Assembly (NCBI RefSeq): GCF_905171765.1
Contig: NC_053390.1
Span: forward strand, 302,816,622 to 302,880,621
DNA length: 64,000 bases
Reading direction: 5' to 3'
Origin: Bufo bufo
Taxonomy: Eukaryota; Chordata; Amphibia; Anura; Bufonidae
Position numbers and translations under genes: made by a program. The notes beneath the pieces are model-generated. The model saw only the letters and a program-made list of their open reading frames with translations, was not told where the DNA came from and searched no databases. Shown piece after piece: positions 55,331 through 64,000 of the stretch (the first letter of the stretch is position 1; each line of letters starts with the position of its first letter).

Positions 55331-56923
55331 CAAACCGGATTCCAAAAAAGTTGGGACACTAAACAAATTGTGAATAAAAACTGAATGCAATGATGTGGAG
55401 ATGGCAAATGTCAATATTTTATTTGTAATAGAACGTAGATGACAGATCAAACGTTTAATCCGAGTAAATGTATCATTTTAAAGGAAAAATACGTTGATTC
55501 CAATTTTCACAGTGTCAACAAATCCCAAAAAAGTTGGGACAAGTAGCAATAAGAGGCTGGAAAAAGTAAATTTGAGCATAACGAAGAGCTGGAAGACCAA
55601 TTAACACTAATTAGGTCAATTGGCAACATGATTGGTTATAAAAAGAGCTTCTCAGAGTGGCAGTGTCTCTCAGAAGCCAAGATGGGTAGAGGATCACCAA
55701 TTCCCACAATGTTGCGCAGAAAGATAGTGGAGCAATATCAGAAAGGTGTTACCCAGCGAAAAATTGCAAAGACTTTGCATCTATCATCATCTACTGTGCA
55801 TAACATCATCCGAAGATTCAGAGAATCTGGAACAATCTCTGTGCGTAAGGGTCAAGGCCGTAAAACCATACTGGATGCCCGTGATCTCCGGGCCCTTAAA
55901 CGACACTGCACCACAAACAGGAATACTACTGTAAAGGAAATCACAGAATGGGCTCAGGAACACTTCCAGAAACCATTGTCAGTGAACACAATCCACCGTG
56001 CCATCCGCCGTTGCCAGCTGAAACTCTACAGTGCAAAGAAGAAGCCATTTCTAAGCAAGATCCACAAGCTCAGGCGTTTTCACTGGGCCAGGGATCATTT
56101 AAAATGAAGTGTGGCAAAATGGAAGACTGTTCTGTGGTCAGACGAGTCACGATTCAAAGTTCTTTTTGGAAATCTGGACACCATATCATCCGGACCAAAG
56201 AGGACAAGGACAACCCAAGTTGTTATCAACGCTCAGTTCAGAAGCCTGCATCTCTGATGGTATAGGGTTGCATGAGTGCGTGTGGCATGGGCAGCTTGCA
56301 TGTCTGGAAAGGCACCATCAATGCAGAAAAATATATTCAGGTTCTAGAACAACATATGCTCCCATCCAGACGTCATCTCTTTCAGGGAAGACCCTGCATT
56401 TTTCAACAAGATAATGCCAGACCACATTCTGCATCAATCACAACATCATGGCTGCGTAGGAGAAGGATCCGGGTACTGAAATGGCCAGTCTGCAGTCCAG
56501 ATCTTTCACCTATAGAGAACATTTGGCGCATCATAAAGAGGAAGGTGCAACAAAGAAGGCCCAAGACGATTGAACAGTTAGAGGCCTGTATTAGACAAGA
56601 ATGGGAGAGCATTCCTATTTCTAAACTTGAGAAACTGGTCTCCTCGGTCCCCAGACGTCTGTTGAGTGTTGTAAGAAGAAGGGGAGATGCCACACAGTGG
56701 TGAAAATGGCCTTGTCCCAACTTTTTTGGGATTTGCTGACACCATGAAATTCTGATTTAACATATTTTTCCCTTAAAATGGTACATTTTCTCAGTTTAAA
56801 CTTTTGTTCCGTGATTTATGTTCTATTCTGAATAAAATATTAGAAGTTGGCACCTCCACATCATTGCATTCAGTTTTTATTCACGATTTGTATAGTGTCC
56901 CAACTTTTTTGGAATCCGGTTTG
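55331..56923 (+). mobile_element. Tc1-like transposon C
   Basis: A 1593-bp element with inverted ends CAAACCGGATTCCAAAAAAG and CTTTTTTGGAATCCGGTTTG, flanked by TA (55329-55330, 56924-56925). It sits inside the 143-bp repeat array. It is complete in structure but its transposase is decayed more than those of elements A and B. Confidence 0.95.
55682..56703 (+). pseudogene. Tc1-like transposase C, decayed
   Basis: The likely start is the ATG at 55682 (MGRGSPIPTMLRRKIVEQYQ). Helix-turn-helix region GVTQRKIAKTLHLSSSTVHN and basic RKGQGRKTI. Lesions: TGA at 56105-56107, a frameshift near 56160, and TAG at 56263-56265. Catalytic motifs remain: LWSDESRFKV, FQQDNARPHSAS, LSPIENIWRIIKRK, consistent with DD34E. 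The last part (56272-56703) is open and ends VVRRRGDATQW. Confidence 0.92.
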
Positions 56924-57260
56924 TATTTTACAGCCCAGTTTTCAGTGTATTACTGGCCAAATACAAATATATTCTCCTTTTATCGTTGCACTTATCTGTT
57001 GAAAATCCTTTTGTGTAAAAATAGAAAAAAATTGGTGCCTAATTGCCATTCAACGGTGCAGTGAGATATTTTACAGCCCAGTATGCCGTGTATTACTGGT
57101 AAAATACAAATATTTTTTCCTTTCATCATTGCACTTATCTGTTGAAAAGCCTTTGGTGTAGAAATAGAAAAAAATTAGGATCTAATTGCCGTTCAACGGT
57201 GCAGTGAGATACTTTACAGCCCAGTTTGCCGTGTATTACTGGCAAAATGTAAAATATTTT
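56924..57260 (+). repeat. About 143-bp tandem repeat, right part
   Basis: Continuation of the array after the Tc1-like element, two to three copies, ending just before the ATG at 57271. Confidence 0.9.
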
Positions 57261-57270
57261 ATCTAACAGT

Positions 57271-58134
57271 ATGTCAGGCAGAGAAGTGCCAGACCCTGCA
57301 CAGGGGAGTGGCAGAGGCCTAAATGTTTCTGGCGCAGGCACAGGTTGCAGAAGAGTAAGGGGGCGTGGCAGCAGGAGTCACAGCAATAGGCCTGAGCTCC
57401 CGGTGTCATCTAGCGGTCTTGTCTTGACCAGCAACAAAGCGGTTCTTGAATGGTTGACTCGATCTTCGACTTCGTCGCAACTTACATCAGACACCCCCAG
57501 CCAAGTGTCAGTGGGTTCGCTAGACACAACCCTTAGTTGGCATGGCCCGGGAGCAGGCTCTGTGCCCTCAACTGTCCTCAAAATGCCATTGTCCTTTACT
57601 GTTCCCTCCCCGCGAGAAGTATTATATGCTATAGGCTCACTTTTCAGCGAGGAAGAGCTATTAGAGGACAGTCAGCAGCTACTGCCCAGCCAAGATGTGG
57701 AGGAGACATCCGCTGCTTCCTCCGCTAGGCGGGCAAGTAGTGATGAGGAGAGTGACTTGGGAGCTGGTGTTGAGAGCGGTCTGGCTCCTGACCCTGAGAC
57801 GGTTGAGGAGGACATCAGTGACGTGAAGACAGTACTCGATGATGAAGATGTAGCTGATCGCACTTGGGAGCCAGGTAACAAAGGGGCTTCATCATCATTG
57901 GGAGAAGAGGGTGGCAGCTTGCCCGTGAGCCAGCGGCAGAGCCAGCAAGTCACGAGCGTGGGCAGGAGTCAGCAGGGGGGCAGCAGTGGGAGGTCGGTAG
58001 CCAAACGCGCGTGGGGTAGATCACCCACTTTGTGGGAGCCTACCTGCCCGGGAAAAAAAGGTGCAGGGGCTCAAGGAGGCAGCGGTAGTAGCAGTCAGTT
58101 AGCGCATAGTATTGGGGGTAAAATCACCTACTCG
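57271..58134 (+). CDS. hAT-type element protein, N-terminal part (partial)
   Basis: The ATG at 57271 follows the leader array and opens MSGREVPDPAQGSGRGLNVS, then a Gly/Arg-rich start, VLEWLTRSSTSSQ, an acidic middle (FSEEELLEDSQQLLPSQDVE) and a Ser/Gly-rich end (GKKGAGAQGGSGSSS). The layout (basic start, a 'WLT' motif, then acidic) resembles the N-terminal region of the other hAT transposases here, such as 'DWLTQDTQ' of the minus-strand hAT. The match stops near 58134, where a tandem array replaces the expected BED finger and catalytic core, so it is truncated. The family assignment is by resemblance only. Confidence 0.6.
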
Positions 58135-58169
58135 ACATGCAACTATTCCGTTCAAGTGTCATCTCTGTT

Positions 58170-59335
58170 TTGGATCCTACCTCCACTCTATGTCACCTTG
58201 CCACTCTCTGGCCTCCTGATGCTGCCCCACCTCCACACTCTGTCATCGTGCCTCTCTGTGGCCACCTGATGCTGCTGCTGCCACCTCCACATTCTGTCAT
58301 TGGGCCACTCTGCGGTCTGCTCATGCTGCTGCCAACTCCAGACTTTGTCAATGTGCTACTCTGTGGTCTCCTCACGCTGCTGCCACCTCCAGACTCTGTC
58401 ATTGTGCCACTCTGTGGTCTCATCATGCTGCTGCCACCTCCACACTCTGTCATTGGTCAACTCTCCGGCCTCCTGATGCTGCTGTCACCTCCAGACTCTA
58501 TCATTGGGCCACTCTGCGGTCTCCTCATGCTGCTGCCACCTCCAGAGGCTGTCATTGGGCCACTCTGTGGTCTCCTCATGCTGCCGCCAACTCCAGACTC
58601 TGTCATTGAGCCACTCTGCTGCCTCCTCATGCTGCCGCCACCCCCAGAATCTATCATTGGGCCACTCTGCGGTCTCCTCATGCTGCTGCCACCTACACAC
58701 TCTGTCATTGTGCCACTCTGCGGTCTCCTCATGCTGTCGCCACCTCCAGACGCTGTCATTGTGCCACTCTGTGGTCTCCTCATGCTGCCGCCACCTCCAC
58801 GCTTTGTCATTGATCCACTCTGCAGCCTCCTGATGCTGCTGCCACCTCCAGACTCTGTCATTGGGCCACTCTGCAGTCTCCTCATGCTGCCGCCACCTCC
58901 ACACTGTCAATGTGCCACTCTATGGCCTCCTCCTGATGCTGATGCTGCCGCCACCTCCACACTCTGTCATTGTGCCACTCTGCTGCCTCCTCATGCTGCC
59001 GCCACCTTCAGACTCTGTCATTGGGCCACTCTGCAGTCTCCTCATGCTGCTACCACCTCCAGACTCTGTCATTGGGCCACTCTGTGGCCTCCTGATGCTG
59101 CCACCACCTCCACTCTGTCATTGTGCCACTCTGTGGCCTCCTCCTGATGCTGATGCTGCCGCCACCTCCACACTCTGTCATTGTGCCACTCTGTGGCATC
59201 CTGATGCTGCTGCTGCCACCTCCACACTGTCATGTGCCTCTCTGTGGCCTTCTCATGCTGCTTCCACTTCACCACTATGTCATAGGGGCCACTCTGTGGA
59301 CTTCTCATTCGGTTCCCACCCTCCCCTCTTCATAA
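58170..59335 (+). repeat. 51-bp tandem repeat
   Basis: About 22 copies of a 51-bp unit with CTCTGTCATTGGGCCACTCT and CTCATGCTGCTGCCACCTCC (TCATTGGGC at 58501 and 58552). The unit is 17 codons and open on both strands, which produces apparent proteins. A phrase CATGCAACTATTCC...GTGTCATCTCTGTTT occurs both before (58136) and after (59517) the array, so the array may have replaced or expanded within a unique segment. Confidence 0.95.
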
Positions 59336-59600
59336 CTGGGCCACTATTTTGCCTTTCGTCCTGGCTGACATCATCATTTATTTGACACTTCTGATCTGTC
59401 AGAAGGAAGTAAAAATGAGACGCTCAATGGATCCTGCTGTAAGTCCTGTATGGTCCCATCAGAATTGGCTTGTGATTTGATAGCCAAAACCATGAGTGGG
59501 TACAAAACACAGAAGACATGCAACTATTCCATTCACGTGTCATCTCTGTTTCGGATCCACTCCTGTTTTTTTTTTGGGCATTAGCAATACTGATGGATTA
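59336..59600 (+). other. Sequence between the array and the LINE
   Basis: It holds the second copy of the CATGCAACTATTCC phrase and CTGTTTCGGATCCACTCC. It is probably 3' material of the hAT that starts near 54830. No gene. Confidence 0.5.
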
Positions 59601-59608
59601 CTTACCAA

Positions 59609-59959
59609 ATGCTGACCGAGAGATTAATTGCCAAAGAGAGTAAAAATAACCCTAAAATGTTCTTCAATTATATAAATGTTAAAAAGTATAAATCTGAAGG
59701 TGTCGGCCCTTTAAAGAGTAATGAGGGGGGAGTCGCAGAGAGCGTCGAGGAGAAAGCAAAGCTGTTAAATATTTTTGTTCTCCAATGTATTCACTGAGGA
59801 AAATAAATTGTCAGATGACATGCAGAATGTAAAAATAAATTCCCCATTAAAAGTGTCCTGTCTGACCCAGAAAGAAGCACATCAGCGACTTAAAAAGATT
59901 AAAATAGACAAATCGCCAGGACCGGATGGCATACACCCCCGTATCCTAAGGGGATTAAG
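59609..59959 (+). pseudogene. LINE reverse transcriptase, upstream part
   Basis: It reads KESKNNPKMFFNYINVKKYK, then after a frameshift near 59780 EENKLSDDMQNVKINSPLKV and KKIKIDKSPGPDGIHPRIL, the conserved KSPGPDGIHPR start of CR1-type reverse transcriptase. It is interrupted at 59959 by the non-autonomous hAT. Confidence 0.9.
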
Positions 59960-60133
59960 TAGAGATGGGACGAGGGATTCGTCGAATCCACGAATCCCTC
60001 GAATCTTGCTGGATTCGTGGGATTCGTGGACTCGAATCCCGACCTAAATTACCTGAAACGAATCCGACGAATCCCGGTGGGAGGGACTGGGAGGAGGAGC
60101 TGGGGGCCGATGCGTTCACTGTGCTCCGGCCCC

Positions 60134-60497
60134 TCCGCTCCAGTACAGTTATAAAATGTGTAATTCTATTAATAATATTTCATGCTGCCCCCTCTGTAGT
60201 ACATTCAATACATCCTACTTACAGGGCTACTGATATCGTAATGCAGGCCGACCGGGCAGACGAGCGGCAGAGTGACTGACTGACGTCACCTGCCTGCGCC
60301 GCCTGCTTCATTCATAAAGCAGCCGGCGCAGACACGTGACGTCAGTCAGTCACTCTGCCGCTCGTCTGCCCGGCCGGCCTGCATTACGATATCAGTAGCC
60401 CTGTAAGTAGGATGTATTGAATGTTATACTACAGAGGGGGCAGCATGAATCATTCATTATTAATTAAATTACACATTTTATAACTGCACTGGAGCGG
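60134..60497. repeat. Palindrome of about 360 bp
   Basis: CCGCTCCAGTACAGTTATAA at the left pairs with TTATAACTGCACTGGAGCGG at the right. The arms also pair at GATATCGTAATGCAGGCC/GGCCTGCATTACGATATC and GAGCGGCAGAGTGACTGACT/AGTCAGTCACTCTGCCGCTC, with the centre near 60316. Small differences exist between arms. It could form a very long hairpin. Confidence 0.93.
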
Positions 60498-60502
60498 CAA
60501 TG

Positions 60503-61290
60503 GGGGGTCTGTGGATTACACTGTTAAGGGGTGGGGGGGGGTCTGTGGATGGTACTGTTATGGAGTGGGGGGGTCTGTGGATGGCACTGTTATGCGGTGG
60601 GGGGGTCTGTGGATGGCACTGTTATGGGGGGGGGGGGGTCTGTGGATGGCACTGTTATGGAGTGGGGGGGTCTGTGGATGGCACTGTTATGGGGTGGGGG
60701 GGTCTGTGGATGGCACTGTTATGGGGTGGGGGGGTCTGTGGATGGCACTGTTATGGGGTGGGGGGGTCTGTGGATGGCACTGTTATGGGGTGGGGGGGTC
60801 TGTGGATGGCACTGTTATGGGGTGGGGGGTCTGTGGATGGCACTGTTATGGGGTGGGGGGGGTCTGTGGATGGCACTGTTATAGGATGGGGGATCTGTGG
60901 ATGCCAGGGGGAGAGGTGAGAGGCACTATGATACTGGCACATTGGGGGGGGAGGCACTATGATACTGGCACATTGGGGGGGGAGGCACTATGATACTGGC
61001 ACATTATGAGAGGAGATGGCACTATGATACTGGCACATTATGGGGGGAGGTGGCACTATAATACTGGCACATTATGGGGGGAGATGGCACTATGATACTG
61101 GCACATTATGGGGGGAGATGGCACTATGATACTGGCAAATTATGGGGGGAGATGGCACTATGATACTGGCACATTATGGGGGGAGGTGGCACTATGATAC
61201 TGCCACATTATGGGGGGAGATGGCACTATGATACTGGCACATTGGGGGGGAGATGGCACTATGATACCGGCACATGGGGGGCAGGAGAGA
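60503..61290 (+). repeat. 32-bp and 34-bp tandem repeats in the hAT
   Basis: 60503-60900: about 12 copies of a 32-bp unit, TCTGTGGATGGCACTGTTAT plus a G run. 60905-61290: about 11 copies of a 34-bp unit, GGCACTATGATACTGGCACA plus TTATGGGGGGAGAT. Both are G-rich on the plus strand; runs of four to ten G recur at regular spacing. Confidence 0.93.
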
Positions 61291-61981
61291 GGCACTCCAC
61301 ACTTGATACTGGCACATGATTAGGGGGGCATCTATGGGGACACTTACTGGCACATTATTGGGTGGCACTGTGGGGCCACTTCTTATTGGCACATTATTGG
61401 GGGGCACTATGGGGGCATCTACTGAGGCCAAAAAGAAGGGGTATTTTATATGGGCGGCTCTGTGTGGTACTAGTATTATCAGGGGTATTATCTGTTTCTG
61501 CAGTATAGTATTGGGGAGCACAGCGGAACAGTATTGGGGGTGTTAGGATGATTTGTCCAGAAGATGGGAGGATGATGGAAAAGTAGTAAACTAAGATTTT
61601 TTTTTGTCAAACTGCAGAGATGAAAAATGGCCGAAAAATGGTGTATGGTCTGAAGGTCTGAAAGGAGAAGATGAGGAAAGAGAACATCTACATCAAAGGA
61701 GATGTCACTGGATGTAAGAGGTATGTGGCGCTGTATTACCCTGTATGTTCTGTAGTGATAGGAGCAGGGGTCATAGCAGGGGTCATCGCGGTCATATAGG
61801 GTGCGACCGTGACTGGGAGGTGGAGGTTCAGACAAACTGACGCGGTCTGACTTTGTTTCTTACACCGTGCATTCACACAATTATGTACAGGATTCGTAGG
61901 ATTCGAGATTCGAAAGATTCGATATATTCGAGAACCTATTCGGATTCGGATTCGAAAAAAATTGGATTCATCCCACCTCTA

Positions 61982-63406
61982 GAATTAAGTAATGTCCTAG
62001 CCGGACCCTTATTTCTGATATTTGCAGACTCTATACTGACAGGGAATGTCCCACAGGATTGGCGCATGGCAAATGTGGTGGCAATATTCAAAAAGGGTCC
62101 AAAAACAGAGCCTGGAAACTATAGGCCGGTAAGTTTAACATCTGTTGTGGGTAAACTGTTTGAAGGTTTTCTGAGAGATGCTATCTTAGAGCATCTCAAC
62201 GGAAATAAACAAATAACGCCATATCAGCATGGCTTCGTGAGGGATCGGTCATGTCAAACTAATTTAATCAGTTTCTATGAGGAGGTAGGTTCTAGATTTG
62301 ACAGCGGCGAATCAATGGATGTCGTATATCTGGACTTCTCCAAAGTATTTGACACTGTACCACATAAAAGGTTAGTATATAAAATGAGAATGCTCAGACT
62401 GGGAGAAAACGTCTGTATGTGGGTAAGTAACTGGCTCAATGATAGAAAACAGAGGGCGGTTATTAACGGTACACACTCAGATTGGGTCACTGTCACTAGT
62501 GGGGTACCTCAGGGGTCAGTATTGGGTCCTATTCTCTTCAATATATTTATTAATGATCTTGTAGAAGGCTTGCATAGTAAAGTATAAATTTTTACAGATG
62601 ACACTAAACTGTGTAAAGTAATTTACACTGAAGAGGACAGTATACTGCTACAGAGGGATCTGGATAGATTGGAGGCTTGGGCAGATAAGTGGCAGATAAA
62701 GGTTTAACACTGACAAATGTAAAGTTATGCACATGGGAAGGAATAATGCAAGTCACCCGTACATACTAAATGGTAAAACACCCGGTAACACTGATATGGA
62801 AAAGGATCTAGGAATTTTAATAAACAGCAAACTAAGCTGCAAAAACCAGTGTCTGGCAGCTGCTGCCAAGGCCAATAAGATAATGGGTTGCATCAGAAGG
62901 GGCATAGATGCCCGTGATAAGAACATAGTCCTACCACTTTACAAATCGCTAGTCAGACCACACATGGAGTACTGTGTACAATTCTGGGCTCCTGTAAACA
63001 AGGCAGACATAGCAGGCTGGAGAAGGTCCAGAGGAGGGCAACTAAAGTAATAACTGGAATGGGGCAACTACAGTACCCTGAAAGATTATCAAAATTAGGG
63101 TTATTCACTTTAGAAAAAAGACAACTGAGGGGAGATCTAATTACTATGTATAACTATATCAGGGGTCAGTACAGAGATCTATCCCATCATCTATTTATTC
63201 CCAGGACTGTGACGAGGGGACATCCTCTGCGTCTGGAGGAAAGAAGGTTTGTACACAAACAAAGAAAAGGATTCTTTACAGTAAGAGCAGTGAGACTATG
63301 GGACTCTCTGCCTGAGGAGGTGGTGATGGTGAGTACAATAAAGGAATTCAAGAGGGGCCTGGATGTATTTCTGGAGCGTAATAATATTACAGGCTATAGC
63401 CACTAG
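61982..63406 (+). pseudogene. LINE reverse transcriptase, main part and C-terminus
   Basis: Reverse transcriptase motifs in order: [83 protein letters not shown], and an FTDDTKL box (FADD type). Lesions: a TAA at 62585-62587 just before the FTDD box, a frame change near 62700, a stop at 63048-63050 and further shifts. The C-terminal part reads LVRPHMEYCVQFWAPVNKAD, then PERLSKLGLFTLEKRQLRGD and VRLWDSLPEEVV. The order and C-terminal signature are those of CR1-type LINEs. Confidence 0.92.
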
Positions 63407-63608
63407 AGAGGGGTCGTTGATCCAGGGAGTTATTCTGATTGCCTGATTGGAGTCGGGAAGGAATTTTTTATTCCCCTAAAGTGGGGAAAATTGGCTTCTA
63501 CCTCACAGTTTTTTTTTTTGCCTTCCTCTGGATCAACTTGCAGGATAACAGGCCGAACTGGATGGATAAATGTCTTTTTTCGGCCTTATGTACTATGTTA
63601 CTATGTTA

Positions 63609-64000
63609 CTATGAGTGAAGGCGGATGCTCCACAGACAGGACTCTTTTTTGGGGGGGTTATTGTTCTGATGGATCAGAGGAAGGGCAACATAATCAGTGA
63701 AGTCAACACAAACTTACTGCTGACACCCTCTCCACTCAGGAAGGGGGGGGCTCTACTTGTAGAAGCATTTAATAGAATAGGGTCTGTAGACATCTATGTG
63801 GAATCAGCTGACGATGGTGTAACAGGAGTGCGCTTCTTCTTGGCGCTAACATTGACCTGTAATTCTGAATTCATACTTGAGTTATTTTTTCAGTTTTGGC
63901 CCCGTGACTGCGCAAATAAATGAAGTGTGATGCCTGTCATCTGCATTTCATACGGACTCACAGTATTATTTCACTACCAAAGCAGACTCTCTATGCGTGT
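63609..64000. other. Flanking sequence, nothing recognised
   Basis: The sequence contains short open frames only (the longest about 100 codons) and a G run near 63650. I see no gene, repeat array or element end that I can support. Confidence 0.5.

Larger units (their letters stand above)
59960..61981. mobile_element. 2-kb non-autonomous hAT in the LINE
   Basis: It begins TAGAGATGGGACGAGGGATT and ends GGATTCATCCCACCTCTA. The flanks GGATTAAG (59952-59959) and GAATTAAG (61982-61989) are an 8-bp duplication with one mismatch. Subterminal regions are packed with GATTCG/CGAATC motifs. No transposase; the body has a long palindrome and two tandem arrays (60503-60900 and 60905-61290). 61300-61860 is unassigned. 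Confidence 0.9.
59600..63608 (+). mobile_element. CR1-like LINE, 5' truncated, split by a hAT
   Basis: Two coding segments flank a 2-kb insertion. The 3' end has CCTTCCTCTGGATCAACTTG and a terminal ACTATGTT repeat (TATGTTACTATGTTACTATG), as in CR1/L2-type LINEs. The endonuclease domain is absent (5' truncation). The fragment at 36790-37196 is another copy of the 3' end. Confidence 0.9.

Noticed and set aside
58137..59385. Open frames of 109 to 336 codons on both strands in the 51-bp array
   Set aside because: The unit is 17 codons with no stop in several frames, so open frames on both strands are expected.

Overview
This window looks like a transposon- and satellite-packed stretch of a vertebrate nuclear genome, most likely a frog or toad. 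The reasons: several hAT families with termini like TAGAGATG/TAGGGATG and clustered GTTCGGG-type subterminal motifs, which I associate with anuran genomes; three Tc1-like elements; a piggyBac-like element bounded by TTAA; a chromodomain Gypsy; a BEL/Pao relic; and a CR1-type LINE. Chromovirus Gypsy plus Tc1 plus BEL/Pao argues against a mammal or bird. The species call is an inference. I found no host protein-coding gene that I can support; every recognisable reading frame belongs to a mobile element and nearly all are broken. There is one 100-base run of N (50643-50742).

Layout. (1) 1-33540 is built on a 41-bp satellite into which large elements inserted: a possible solo LTR (4279-5091), a 144-bp hAT MITE (7859-8002), a ZBED/Charlie-like hAT (8544-16335) carrying a nested, young, full-length Gypsy (10441-15856), and a 13.7-kb hAT (17014-30705) that holds its transposase plus about 7.8 kb of 141-bp minisatellite. 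Target-site duplications are visible for most of these, and neighbouring copies of the satellite preserve paralogous empty sites. (2) 32868-33912 holds two pieces of an 18S rRNA pseudogene, with a block of the satellite in reversed orientation between them. (3) 33913-37529 is a 102-bp tandem repeat followed by low-complexity and relic sequence, including a CR1 3' end. (4) 37530-47509 is a broken second copy of the 13.7-kb hAT family abutting a third hAT (minus strand), whose 5' leader is a 131-bp tandem array ending in a TA microsatellite hit by two Tc1-like elements back to back. (5) 47510-49147 is a minus-strand BEL/Pao gag-protease relic. (6) 49148-54829 is a hAT derivative with inverted copies of the same 3' end at both extremities, containing a piggyBac-like element and, within it, an antisense fragment of the same part of 18S rRNA seen at 32.9 kb. 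(7) 54830-59599 is a fourth hAT's leader and N-terminal coding part, interrupted by a third Tc1-like element and followed by a 51-bp tandem array. (8) 59600-63608 is a CR1-like LINE split by a 2-kb non-autonomous hAT (59960-61981) that contains a palindrome of about 360 bp.

How the parts work together: there is no operon or pathway. The logic is nesting. The satellite is the oldest substrate; hAT elements cut into specific positions of its unit, retroelements and Tc1 elements cut into the hATs, and tandem arrays expanded inside the elements, chiefly in the 5' leaders of the hAT transposase genes. The most unusual content is the repeated presence of 18S rRNA pieces inside repeat DNA, the higher-order structure of the arrays, and the paralogous empty sites that let the insertion history be read from this one window.
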